From contig JAQXEK010000021.1 in the NCBI GenBank assembly GCA_029250885.1, positions 1 to 64,000 on the forward strand: a DNA stretch of 64,000 nucleotides, written 5' to 3'. Position numbers and translations under genes: made by a program. Each line of letters starts with the position of its first letter. Positions within the stretch are counted from its first letter, which is position 1. Of this stretch, positions 52,177 through 61,121 are shown piece by piece. The notes under the pieces were generated by a model that saw only the letters and a list, made by a program, of their open reading frames with translations, did not search any database and was not told where the DNA came from. The stretch is from Planctomycetota bacterium (GTDB lineage: Bacteria > Planctomycetota > UBA1135 > GCA-002686595).

Positions 52177-54384
52177 ATGGACCCCAAGCAGGAAAATCCA
52201 GTAAGCTCCCGGCGCCCGATTTGGGAGTTCCTTGGTGCGGCTGCGGCTATTGGTGTCGTACTGGCATTTCTGTTCCGCGGATCCCTGTTTGGCGGCGAGA
52301 TCCTGTCCCAGGCGGACGCTCTGCTGCAGTTTGCACCCTGGAGCGACGTGGCCGAGCCGGACTTCGAGCCCAGCAACCCGCTGCTGCTCGACCAGGGCAT
52401 CATGATGGAGCCCTGGCTGTACTTCGCGGGCGAGCGCATCCAGGACGGCCAGCTGCCCCTCTGGAACCCGAACAACTTCGGCGGGCAGCCGATGGTGGAC
52501 ACGTACCAGTCCGCTTACTTTTGGCCCCTGCACTGGCTCTACTTCGCCGCGCCCAGCTGGCAGTTCTTTGCTTGGTCCGCGTTTCTTCGGCTGTGGGCGG
52601 CGGGGCTCTTCACGTACCTGTTCTTACGTGCCATCGGCGTGCGCTTCGGCGCCGCGCTTACCGGCAGCCTGGGCTTTGCCATGTGCGGATTCATGGTCGC
52701 CTGGCTCGGTCACATGCACACGAACGTCGCCCTGTTCTTGCCCGCCTTTCTCTGGGCGGTCGAGCGCTTGGCCAAGGAGCCGACCCTTCGGCGCACCGGC
52801 GTTATGGGCTTGCTCGTGGGGCTCGCCCTATTTGGCGGGCACATCCAGACCGCCACGCACTTGGCGGGCGTCCTGATCCTCTACACGCTGTTCCGTGCAC
52901 GCTTTTCGATCTGCAAAGCAAAGCTCGACACCCGGGGCGTCTTCCTTGTGGGTGCGGCGGGCATCCTGGGCATTATGCTCGCAATGCCCCAGTTGCTGCC
53001 CTTCTTCGACTATCTAGAGGACAGCATGGGGGCGTACACCCTGGAGAACCTCGAGGTTGTCTCCGAGGTCGACGTCGGCGAGGCCGCGTCGATGTTGGTG
53101 TCCCCCGGACACCTCGGCTCGCCAGCCGCAGCCCAGGGATACGGCCCGTACACGGGCACCCTTGGCGCCAACATGAACTACAGCGAGCTGATCGGCGGGT
53201 ACGCGGGCAGGCTGCTGTTTATCCTAGCGCTGTTGCAGCTGTTCTGGTTGCGTCGCGGTCGAGCGACAATCTTCTTTGGCGCACTCGCCGTCCTCTCCGC
53301 GTTGGTCGCGTGGCAGGTATTCCCCTTCTATGACGTGGCGCACTCGATCCCGAAGTTGCGCAGCACCAAGCTGCTGCGGCTCTTGGTGTTCACGGCCTTC
53401 TCGATCTCGGTTCTTGGCGCGATGGGGCTCGACGGACTAGCTAAACGCATGCAGCTTGAGGGCAAGCGAGTGGCCGCCCTGTTCTCCATCGCGTTCATCT
53501 TCGTCGCCGTCGAGATGGTCAGCTTCGCCAGCGGGTTCAACCCAAGTGTCGACGGCAAGCTCATTGCTCCTGCCACGCCGGTCACCGACTTCCTGCAGGC
53601 CCAAGCGGACGGGGGGCGGATCCTCGGTCTCGACAACACAGCATTGATTCCCAGCGCGAACCTCTTCTACGACCTACCGATGGTCACAGGCTACGACTCG
53701 ATTGAGTCGCGCACCTTCGCCGAGGTGGTGGCCCTGATGACCACGGACGAAAACGCTGAGTTTTACATTAAGGAGATCCGCTACTTCGACCGCGGCTTCC
53801 AGATCGCAGACCTCCTGGGCGTGCGCTATCTGCTCTCGTCCCAAGAGCTACCGCCACCCTTCGAGCTGGCCCTAGAAGGACCGACCAAGGTGTACCGCAA
53901 TCCCACAGCCATGGACCGGCTGTTTCTGGCGACGGATCTGCGGGTGATTGAAGACAAAAACGATCGTCTGGCCTTCATGGGCTCGCCGGAGTTTACTCCC
54001 CAAACCGCGGTCCTGGAGGCACCCCTGGGGCAAGAGCTCGGCACTCTGGGTGCCGGTACCGCCGAGGTGGTCGCCCTCGAGGACACCTACATCGAGGCCG
54101 ACGTGAACCTGGACGCCCCGGGAATCCTGGTGCTAGCGGATGCCTACAACAGTGGCTGGCACGTAAAAATCGACGATGAGCCAGCGAGGATGCTAAGGGT
54201 GGACCACACCTTGCGCGGCGTTGTGGTGCCCGAGGGCCAACATAAGGTGACCTTTGGCTATGCGCCCACGCCCCTGTTGGTTGGCGCCTTTCTGGGCGCG
54301 ATCGGCCTAATTCTGATCCTGGGGCTGATCCTGATGGGCGGTGGTGGGCGGGCGAATCGCCAGACTCCACCCCCGCTGTTTTAG
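52177..54384 (+). CDS. YfhO-like multi-spanning membrane protein
   Basis: 735 residues from the ATG at 52177; the frame is open to 51820, but residues before the first helix look noncoding and overlap the lipoprotein gene. There is an N-terminal helix and then LPLWNPNNFGGQPMVDTYQS, typical of YfhO-like and GT-C membrane transferases. Around ten more helices follow, a periplasmic region with DSIESRTFAEVV, and a C-terminal beta domain plus helix. YfhO-type proteins modify teichoic or cell-envelope polymers with sugars in Gram-positives; here an envelope glycan role is likely. Confidence 0.85.
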   Translation: MDPKQENPVSSRRPIWEFLGAAAAIGVVLAFLFRGSLFGGEILSQADALLQFAPWSDVAEPDFEPSNPLLLDQGIMMEPWLYFAGERIQDGQLPLWNPNNFGGQPMVDTYQSAYFWPLHWLYFAAPSWQFFAWSAFLRLWAAGLFTYLFLRAIGVRFGAALTGSLGFAMCGFMVAWLGHMHTNVALFLPAFLWAVERLAKEPTLRRTGVMGLLVGLALFGGHIQTATHLAGVLILYTLFRARFSICKAKLDTRGVFLVGAAGILGIMLAMPQLLPFFDYLEDSMGAYTLENLEVVSEVDVGEAASMLVSPGHLGSPAAAQGYGPYTGTLGANMNYSELIGGYAGRLLFILALLQLFWLRRGRATIFFGALAVLSALVAWQVFPFYDVAHSIPKLRSTKLLRLLVFTAFSISVLGAMGLDGLAKRMQLEGKRVAALFSIAFIFVAVEMVSFASGFNPSVDGKLIAPATPVTDFLQAQADGGRILGLDNTALIPSANLFYDLPMVTGYDSIESRTFAEVVALMTTDENAEFYIKEIRYFDRGFQIADLLGVRYLLSSQELPPPFELALEGPTKVYRNPTAMDRLFLATDLRVIEDKNDRLAFMGSPEFTPQTAVLEAPLGQELGTLGAGTAEVVALEDTYIEADVNLDAPGILVLADAYNSGWHVKIDDEPARMLRVDHTLRGVVVPEGQHKVTFGYAPTPLLVGAFLGAIGLILILGLILMGGGGRANRQTPPPLF

Positions 54385-54432
54385 CGGCCCGCGCAACCCA
54401 ACCGGTGGGGCATTCCGTATCCTTCCCATTCA

Positions 54433-55323
54433 ATGAATGCCGAACACCTAGAGAGCCTGCGCAAAGCCGGGCGCATTGCCCGGGACTGCCGCGAGTGGGC
54501 CCGTGAAAACATAAAGCCCGGGGTCCGCCTCGCGCACATCCTCGAGACCGTCGAGGAGATGATGGCCAAGGAAGGCGCAGCGCCGGCCTTCCCTGCCCAG
54601 ACCAGCCGCAACCACGTGACCGCGCACTACTGCAGTGCTCCAGGGGACGAGCAGGTCTACGAAGAGGGCGACTGCGTGAAGGTCGACATCGGCGTGCACG
54701 TGGACGGCTGGGTCGCCGACAACGCTTGCACCGTGGACCTGTCCGAGGACGGCCGCTGGGGCAACCTGATCCAGGCCTCCCAAGACGCGCTCAACACCGC
54801 GATCTCCATGGTCGGGCACGGCGTGGCTGTGGCGGACATCGGCGCCAAGGTCGAAGCGGCGATCCAGGCCCGCGGTTATGAGCCTGTGCGCAACCTCACG
54901 GGACACGGCGTCGCTCGCTGGACCGTGCACTGCAAGCCTCAAATCCCAAGCTACCGCGAGGGCCACGAACGACTCAAAGAGGGCATGATCATCGCAATCG
55001 AGCCCTTTGCGTCAACCGGCGCCGGCTTCATCGAAGAGCGCGGCAAGGCCGAGGTCTTCATGCTGGTGCGCCCGCCGCGCAAGGCCAAGGGCCTGGACAA
55101 GGACCTGCTCAAGGCGATCACCTCCTGGAATGGGCTGCCCATCGCCCGCCGCTACTTCAACGACTTCGACCCCAAGGTACTCGAAGACACCCTCGGTAAA
55201 CTTGCACGCCAGGGATCACTGATCCGCTTCCCCCCTTTGGTGGAAGAGGGCGGCGTCATGACCGCCCAGACCGAGCACACGATGATCGTGGGTAAGGACG
55301 GCGTGGAAATCATCACGGCCTAG
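54433..55323 (+). CDS. map: Type II (archaeal/eukaryotic-type) methionine aminopeptidase
   Basis: 296 residues, as in archaeal MetAP. Metal ligands are visible in CVKVDIGVHVDGWVADNACT (two Asp), NLTGHGVARW (His), IIAIEPFAS (Glu) and QTEHTMIV (Glu). The segment between about 195 and 265 (LDKDLLKAITSWNGLPIARR...) is the helical insert that defines type II enzymes and is missing from normal bacterial type I Map. It cleaves initiator Met from nascent proteins. The start is 48 bases after the YfhO gene, and the glycosyltransferase follows six bases after the stop. Confidence 0.93.
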   Translation: MNAEHLESLRKAGRIARDCREWARENIKPGVRLAHILETVEEMMAKEGAAPAFPAQTSRNHVTAHYCSAPGDEQVYEEGDCVKVDIGVHVDGWVADNACTVDLSEDGRWGNLIQASQDALNTAISMVGHGVAVADIGAKVEAAIQARGYEPVRNLTGHGVARWTVHCKPQIPSYREGHERLKEGMIIAIEPFASTGAGFIEERGKAEVFMLVRPPRKAKGLDKDLLKAITSWNGLPIARRYFNDFDPKVLEDTLGKLARQGSLIRFPPLVEEGGVMTAQTEHTMIVGKDGVEIITA

Positions 55324-55329
55324 GCCTCG

Positions 55330-57051
55330 ATGCGCGTCGCCCTAGTCACCACGCCGCCCTCCGTCCGCTCCGGAATCGGCGACTACACCCGGCACCTGCT
55401 CCCGCACCTGCGGGAGCACTGCGAGGTTGTGATCTTTGTTCGCCCGGACAGCGATGAGCTTCATGGTCGGGCTGACTGGCCCGATGAAGAGCCCCTGAGT
55501 ATCCTGGACTTGGACCCGAACGACTTTGACCAGGTCCTCTACCAGCTCGGGAACGAGTTCAACCACGCGTTCATGATGCGCATGATCCGCCTGACGGGGG
55601 GGACGGTCATGCAGCACGACTGGGTTCTCTTCGATCTGGCCCTGGCTAACTATCCGGGGTTGGCTCGAGGGGGTGCAAAGGGGCACCTCATCGCGGTAAG
55701 GGAGGGTGGAGCAGCTCAGGCCAAGCTCTACATGCAGAACTGGCTAGATCGGCGGCGAGAGAGGAAGTCTCGGATGCTACTGCCCGACTGTGCTAATGAC
55801 GTGGGGCAGTTGCTCGCTGGATGGCATGCTCTGGAGGGCGCAGGCCGCTGGGTAGCTGACGAGGCCCTCTTGCGTGTTCCCGCAGACGGTGTGACCCGCG
55901 TGGAGGTCGAATTGGGCTCGGAGCCGGGCCGCAAGCTAGACCTCTCGATTGAGAATGGTCCCCGGGCGACATTTACCTGCACCAAGGAGTGCTCCGGCGC
56001 CGCCCTGGTTCTGGAACTCGATTCCTTGGACCAACCCCTGGTCTCGATCGCCACCGACGGGATCGCGGTCTCCGCCGAGCAGCGCTCCCACGGGGACAGC
56101 CGCCGCCTGGGCAGCTTTGTCAGCAGCGTCAAGTGGACCGATGCGGACGGCGAGCACGCCTTGGACCTCAGCCTGCCCGCAACGCACCCCCTGCGCCCTG
56201 TTGACCTGTCCCGGGACCGCTTCCGTCTGCCTCTAAACCGGTCGGTCGTGGACTACGCAGACGCGTTCATCGTGCACAGCGATTATGTCGGCGGCCAGAT
56301 CAAGGCCCGACGCGGCGCCAAGCTGCCCATAGGCAAGCTGCCCCACGGCTCGTCCAAGCACTGGCTGACCGACAAGCGCCAGGAGGATCGCCGTGCCACC
56401 CGGCGCCGCCTAGCCCTGGAGCCGGACTGGTGCGACGGCTTCCTGGTGGTCAGCTTCGGCGGCGTGCAAGCCCACAAGCGCATCGACCACGTGCTGGCCG
56501 GCCTGGCCGAGGCGCGCAAGTCTCGGGACGACATCTTTATGGTGCTGGCCGGTGGCTGGCACGTGGACGACCTGGACCCGGTGGGCATCGCGCGCATGTT
56601 GGGTGTCGACCACTGCGTGAAGTTCACGGGCTACGTGGAGGAGGAGGAGGCCTGGGACCTGCTGCACGCCGGCGACGTCTCGATCAACCTGCGCGGCCCG
56701 ACCTCAGGCGGCACCTCCGGCGGTATTTACCAGGCCCTGTCCCTGGGGCGCGCCGTGATCGCCACGGACGCCGCCGAGCAGAGCGAGCTGCCTGACGACT
56801 GCATCCCCAAGGTGCCCCTTGGTGGCGACGAGAGCGAAGTCATCGGCAAGCTCTTAGTCGAGCTTGCAGGTGATCCGAAGCGCTGTAAGGCACTGGAGCA
56901 GGCTGCCAAGCGCTATGTCAACGAGGACTGCTACTGGGGCGTTGTCGGCAAGCAATACGCCGATTACCTTGCCAGCTTCCCCAAGACCAAGGTCACGCCA
57001 GCGGCGCTTCAAGCCATGCGCAAGGACCTCAAGGCCTTCTGCAACGGTTAG
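55330..57051 (+). CDS. GT4-type glycosyltransferase with inserted beta-rich domain
   Basis: 573 residues, longer than usual GT4 enzymes (350-450). The N-terminal GT-B half starts VALVTTPPSVRSGIGDYTRHL (a typical GT4 opening). Residues about 165-285 form a beta-rich insert (VTRVEVELGSEP, RATFTCTKECSG, HALDLSLPATHPL) not seen in standard members. The C-terminal half has FSFGGVQAHKRIDHVL-like VVSFGGVQAHKR and then SGGTSGGIYQALSLGRAVIATD, the nucleotide-sugar-binding loop. It is likely to build an envelope or capsule glycan. It lies in one run with YfhO and map. Confidence 0.83.
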   Translation: MRVALVTTPPSVRSGIGDYTRHLLPHLREHCEVVIFVRPDSDELHGRADWPDEEPLSILDLDPNDFDQVLYQLGNEFNHAFMMRMIRLTGGTVMQHDWVLFDLALANYPGLARGGAKGHLIAVREGGAAQAKLYMQNWLDRRRERKSRMLLPDCANDVGQLLAGWHALEGAGRWVADEALLRVPADGVTRVEVELGSEPGRKLDLSIENGPRATFTCTKECSGAALVLELDSLDQPLVSIATDGIAVSAEQRSHGDSRRLGSFVSSVKWTDADGEHALDLSLPATHPLRPVDLSRDRFRLPLNRSVVDYADAFIVHSDYVGGQIKARRGAKLPIGKLPHGSSKHWLTDKRQEDRRATRRRLALEPDWCDGFLVVSFGGVQAHKRIDHVLAGLAEARKSRDDIFMVLAGGWHVDDLDPVGIARMLGVDHCVKFTGYVEEEEAWDLLHAGDVSINLRGPTSGGTSGGIYQALSLGRAVIATDAAEQSELPDDCIPKVPLGGDESEVIGKLLVELAGDPKRCKALEQAAKRYVNEDCYWGVVGKQYADYLASFPKTKVTPAALQAMRKDLKAFCNG

Positions 57052-57079
57052 CTACCAGCACGATCATACTCAGGATTAG

Positions 57080-57129
57080 GCCATGCGAGGAGCCCAGCCC
57101 CTCGCATGGCAGGCCTAGGTGGATTTTTT
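57080..57129 (+). terminator. Intrinsic terminator after the glycosyltransferase
   Basis: GCCATGCGAGG (57080-57090) pairs with CCTCGCATGGC (57100-57110), an 11-base perfect stem around a nine-base loop. A T6 run occurs at 57124-57129, somewhat downstream. Confidence 0.65.
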
Positions 57130-57217
57130 CCCACGCGGACGTCCGATAGGTAGGGGATCAGGCCAACCTTCCGTATAACGGTTGTAGCCAAAAGGGCACC
57201 AAGCCGAACAAGTAACC

Positions 57218-58096
57218 ATGACCACCGCTAAGAAAGAAATCGACCTCGTCAACACCCTCTTCCTTGGTATCACGCACCTGCTCGCCCCCGTGGCGATCCT
57301 GTACATGATCTTAGGTCAGTTCTCTTGGTGGACCTTCGGCTTGGGCTTCCTGTACTTTGCTCTCTGCGGACTTTCGATCACCGGCGGCTACCACCGACTC
57401 TTTTCCCACCCGACCTACCGGGCGCGCGGCTTCCTGCGCTTCTTCTATCTATTCTTTGGTGCGGCCTCGGTACAGAACTCGGCCCTCAAGTGGTCCAGTG
57501 ATCACCGCGAACACCACGGCGAGGTCGACACCGAGCAGGACCCCTACAACATCAAGGCCGGCTTCTGGTGGGCCCATTTGGGATGGGTTCTCGTCAAGGA
57601 TGAGAAGGTCGAACTCGACAACGTAAAGGACTTGAAGAAGGACAAGCTGGTGATGTTGCAGCACCGCTACTACATCCTATTCGTGGCCCTGTCTTTGATT
57701 GGTCTGCCCTATGCGCTTGGGTCCATTTGGGGCGACCCCATCGGCGCCGTTCTTGTGGCCGGCTTCCTGCGCCTGGTGATCCAGTGGCACGCGACCTTCT
57801 CGGTCAACTCCGTGGCGCACATCATCGGCAACCAGCCCTACTCAACCAAGAACTCGGCCCGCGACTCGGTGGTCACCGCCTTTATCACCTTGGGCGAGGG
57901 CTACCACAACTACCACCACAGCTTCCAAGGCGACTACCGAAACGGCATCCGCTGGTTTCACTTCGACCCGACCAAGTGGTTCGTCTGGACCTGCTCGAAG
58001 CTGCGCATCACCTGGGACTTGAAGCGGGCCAGCCAAGAGGCGATCGAACGTGCTAAGGCCGCCGTGTTGGCCGAGCGCAGCCTGCCTTCGATCTAG
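57218..58096 (+). CDS. Membrane fatty acyl desaturase (delta-9, acyl-CoA type)
   Basis: 292 residues. Three histidine boxes in the desaturase order are seen: HRLFSH (59-64), HREHH (96-100) and HNYHH (230-234). These bind the di-iron centre. Four hydrophobic segments flank the boxes (about 12-55 and 145-185). FHFDPTKWFVW follows the third box, as in stearoyl-CoA-type enzymes. It inserts a cis double bond into saturated acyl chains using O2 and reduced ferredoxin/cytochrome b5, which indicates an aerobic host. Confidence 0.93.
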   Translation: MTTAKKEIDLVNTLFLGITHLLAPVAILYMILGQFSWWTFGLGFLYFALCGLSITGGYHRLFSHPTYRARGFLRFFYLFFGAASVQNSALKWSSDHREHHGEVDTEQDPYNIKAGFWWAHLGWVLVKDEKVELDNVKDLKKDKLVMLQHRYYILFVALSLIGLPYALGSIWGDPIGAVLVAGFLRLVIQWHATFSVNSVAHIIGNQPYSTKNSARDSVVTAFITLGEGYHNYHHSFQGDYRNGIRWFHFDPTKWFVWTCSKLRITWDLKRASQEAIERAKAAVLAERSLPSI

Positions 58097-58262
58097 GCTC
58101 CGGGGGCATCCTCCTGGTGGAGTCACTTGCGACCTAGGGAATCTAGGACGTGCGCCCCGGCCCTAGCCCGGTTAGGCTTTATCCCGAGAGCCATTTGCGC
58201 GGGGCGAGTCCCGGTCAGACCCTATACTGTGCCCCTAGTCCGCAGCTAGCTCTAAGCAATCC

Positions 58263-59312
58263 GTGACAACCATCCTAATCATCGCCAGCCTGACGCTGAT
58301 CGCGTCTTTTCTGTGCTCCCTGTTCGAGGCCGCCCTCTACTCGCTCACCCCCGCCCGCATTGCGGTGATGAAGCGCAAGGGCAGCCCCGGCGCGATCCGC
58401 CTGGCTAAGCTGCGCGATACGATCGAAGAGCCGATCACTGCGATCTTGACGGTAAACACCATCGCCCACACGATCGGGTCTGCATGGTGTGGAGCACTGG
58501 TTGGCGAGAAGTACGGCAGTGGTGCCGTGGGGATCTTCGCGGGTGTCTTCACGTTCTTGGTTTTGTCCGTGACAGAGATTATCCCCAAGAGCCTGGGCGT
58601 TCGCTACGCCAACCAAGTTGGACCCAACATTGCGCTGCCTCTCCAGGTCATGATCTGGAGCGTCTACCCGATCGTCTGGATTGCGCGCCATGCCATGCAC
58701 GCGTTGACGGGTTCGGGAGGGATCGCCCACCCCAGCGAGGACGAGGTGATCACCACCGCTGGACTCGCTGCTCAAGGCGGAACGATGCGCAATCAAGAGC
58801 ACCGCTGGGTCAAGAACGCTCTGCGACTCGACCAAGTGACTGCGGGCGACCTGAGGACACCGCGCACCGTGGTAGAGTCCATCGACGCGAACAAGTCCAT
58901 CGCCGAGCTTGCCCAGCACGCGGACGAATGGGTCCACAGCCGGGTCCCCGTAACGGAAGGCGAGAGTGTCGATGCGGTCATCGGCATGCTCCACCGAAGA
59001 GAGGTCTTCGACGCTGCGCTGATGAATCCGAAGGCTGACCTGAAGGTACGAGACCTGATGCGTTCGATTCAATTCGTGCCCGAGACCATGGCTGCCCATG
59101 ACCTGCTCGAGCACTTCCTAAAGTCCAGGTCTCACTTGGCCGCGGTCTCAGACGAGTACGGCGGCTTCGAGGGCGTGGTCACCTTAGAGGACGTGCTTGA
59201 GGGCCTGCTAGGTGAGGAGATCGTGGACGAGTACGATCGCGAATCTGACATGCAGGTCTTGGCCAAGTCGCGCAGCGAAGCCCAGCGCTCCCAGTCGGAA
59301 CCTGAAGCCTAG
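58263..59312 (+). CDS. CNNM/CorC-type DUF21 and CBS-domain membrane protein
   Basis: 349 residues, GTG start. The DUF21 membrane domain (about 1-170) contains SLFEAALYSLTPARI and TEIIPKSLGVRYAN, the family hallmarks. Two CBS domains follow (about 195-250 and 260-320), the second with HLAAVSDEYGGFEGVVTLEDVLEGLLGEEIVDE, a strong CorC/CNNM signature. No C-terminal CorC_HlyC domain is present. These proteins transport or sense Mg2+ and other cations. TATACT at 58223-58228 may be its -10. The stop shares CTAG with the stop of the convergent antiporter. Confidence 0.9.
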   Translation: MTTILIIASLTLIASFLCSLFEAALYSLTPARIAVMKRKGSPGAIRLAKLRDTIEEPITAILTVNTIAHTIGSAWCGALVGEKYGSGAVGIFAGVFTFLVLSVTEIIPKSLGVRYANQVGPNIALPLQVMIWSVYPIVWIARHAMHALTGSGGIAHPSEDEVITTAGLAAQGGTMRNQEHRWVKNALRLDQVTAGDLRTPRTVVESIDANKSIAELAQHADEWVHSRVPVTEGESVDAVIGMLHRREVFDAALMNPKADLKVRDLMRSIQFVPETMAAHDLLEHFLKSRSHLAAVSDEYGGFEGVVTLEDVLEGLLGEEIVDEYDRESDMQVLAKSRSEAQRSQSEPEA

Positions 59313-60979
59313 TCCGAATCAGATCTAGGAGACTTCGCCGGGTCTCCTGTTAGCTCTTCGGCCGCGAGGAGGAACCTAGCCGAGATCGCGATTTGGTGTC
59401 CCACGGACTGCTCCTCGTCCACCACGATGTGGGCGCCCGCCGCGGCAATCAGCGGGTGCGCGTTGTGATACCGAGCACGGGCAACGATGTCGGCATTGGG
59501 CGCGAGGGAGCGAGCCAAGGAGGTGATCTGTGCCACGTCCTTGGGGTCGGGAATCGTAATCGCAATTAGCTCGATCCGCTCGGTGCCCACGTGCTCAAGC
59601 ACATCGGCGTAGCGAGCGTCGCCTACCAGGGACAGGAAGCCTAGATCCTTGGCCTCCTTAATCGAGTGGGGGTTCATGTCCAAGATCATGATCGTCCGGC
59701 CGTGCTCTCTGAGTTGATCGGCGACCTGCCGGCCAGCTGGACCAAATCCAATCACCACACACAGCGCATCCGATCCATGGGCGCCGAGCTCGGGGCCGCC
59801 CTTAAAGACGGGAAACTTTGTGAGCCGCGCACTCCAAGTGGGGGCGAAGACCACGAGGTACGGTGTGATTAGCAGAGTCAGGATCGTGGTCGAGATGATT
59901 AGCAGGAACAGGTGTTCGCTAAGAATCGTACCGCGGCCAATCTCTGCAAGTACAAAGGAGAACTCTCCGATCTGCGCGACGCAAAAGCCAGCCGACAGGG
60001 CGCCGGTGCTCGTCGCGCCGAGAAGCCGCAGGGCACCCCAGGTGATCACCAGCTTGCCAACGACGACGGCCAGGAATGTCCCGGTGACCAGGGCCCAGTT
60101 TTGCGCCATCCAGAGTGGGTCGGCCAGCATGCCAACCGACACAAAGAAGAGCGTGATCAAGAGCGTCCGCAGCGACGAGACGTCGGCGCGGATCTGAACG
60201 GCAAAGGGTGAGCCCGCTAGCAGCACGCCTGCCGCGAAGGCGCCGAGTGCTGGAGACATTCCCATGTGGTGAGCGGCCAGTGCGGAACCAAGACCGGAGA
60301 CCACTGCCAGCAACACGAGCAGGTCCCGGCTTCCCTGGACAGCACGCGTGTGTAGCAACCGGGGCATCGCGAAGTGAAACAGGGCAAACAGCGCTCCGAA
60401 GAGAAGCACGCCGTATCCCAAGGCCACGCCCACGTCCGTGAGGATCTCCATGCCGGTGCCACCGTTGGCGAGGGCGGTCATGAGCAGTACAAGAGCGACC
60501 ACGGCCAGGTCCTGGATCAATAGGATGCCCAGGACGTAGCCCCCGTAGACCTTGCCGATATCGCCCTTGGCCGTGAGCTGCTGCAGTACACAGGCGGTAC
60601 TGCTAATCGCGACGATGGCACCCACGCCAATGGCGGAGTCCAAGGCAAGTCCGCAGAGCTGCCCAAAGATCATGGCCACCAAGCCTGTGACCAGAACCTG
60701 CAGCACGCCGCCCATGGTCGAGATGAAGCCCAAGCTACGCAGTCTTGCCCAGGAGAATTCGAGTCCGATTGCGAACAGTAATAGGGACACCCCGAGCTCG
60801 GCGAGCTGCTGGACCTCTTCCTGGCTGGAGACCAGGTTCAGCGAATTCGGTCCAAGGAGCAGGCCTGCCAGCAGGTAGCCCACTACGGCGCTCTGCCTAA
60901 GCCGCTGGCAGATGGCTCCAAAGAGGAAGCCGGCCGATAGCAGGATGAGGATGTCTGCGAGTGCTCCCCAGATGGACAT
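59309..60979 (-). CDS. CPA2-type cation:proton antiporter with TrkA-N domain
   Basis: 556 residues. About 12 membrane helices (residues 1-385) carry FLFGAICQRLRQSAVVGYLLAG and ALGAFAAGVLLAGSPF, typical of KefB/YbaL-type CPA2 exchangers. A cytoplasmic TrkA-N Rossmann domain (about 400-520) begins CVVIGFGPAGRQVADQL and contains ILDMNPHS and SLVGDARYADVLEHVG. It exchanges K+ or Na+ for protons, regulated by nucleotide binding. The absence of a following TrkA-C is usual for YbaL-like members. Confidence 0.91.
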   Translation of the reverse strand: MSIWGALADILILLSAGFLFGAICQRLRQSAVVGYLLAGLLLGPNSLNLVSSQEEVQQLAELGVSLLLFAIGLEFSWARLRSLGFISTMGGVLQVLVTGLVAMIFGQLCGLALDSAIGVGAIVAISSTACVLQQLTAKGDIGKVYGGYVLGILLIQDLAVVALVLLMTALANGGTGMEILTDVGVALGYGVLLFGALFALFHFAMPRLLHTRAVQGSRDLLVLLAVVSGLGSALAAHHMGMSPALGAFAAGVLLAGSPFAVQIRADVSSLRTLLITLFFVSVGMLADPLWMAQNWALVTGTFLAVVVGKLVITWGALRLLGATSTGALSAGFCVAQIGEFSFVLAEIGRGTILSEHLFLLIISTTILTLLITPYLVVFAPTWSARLTKFPVFKGGPELGAHGSDALCVVIGFGPAGRQVADQLREHGRTIMILDMNPHSIKEAKDLGFLSLVGDARYADVLEHVGTERIELIAITIPDPKDVAQITSLARSLAPNADIVARARYHNAHPLIAAAGAHIVVDEEQSVGHQIAISARFLLAAEELTGDPAKSPRSDSD

Positions 60980-61121
60980 GGTGCTTAGGTTCCTAAGATG
61001 TGGCGGCGATCCCGGGTGCGCAAGCCGCGCATCCCGTGCGTACTCTACGGCCGCGAAAAAACGGGCGCAACAAGACTCGGGGGGTTCGGTAGTAGGGGCG
61101 GCGGGTGCCGATCCCGGTCCC

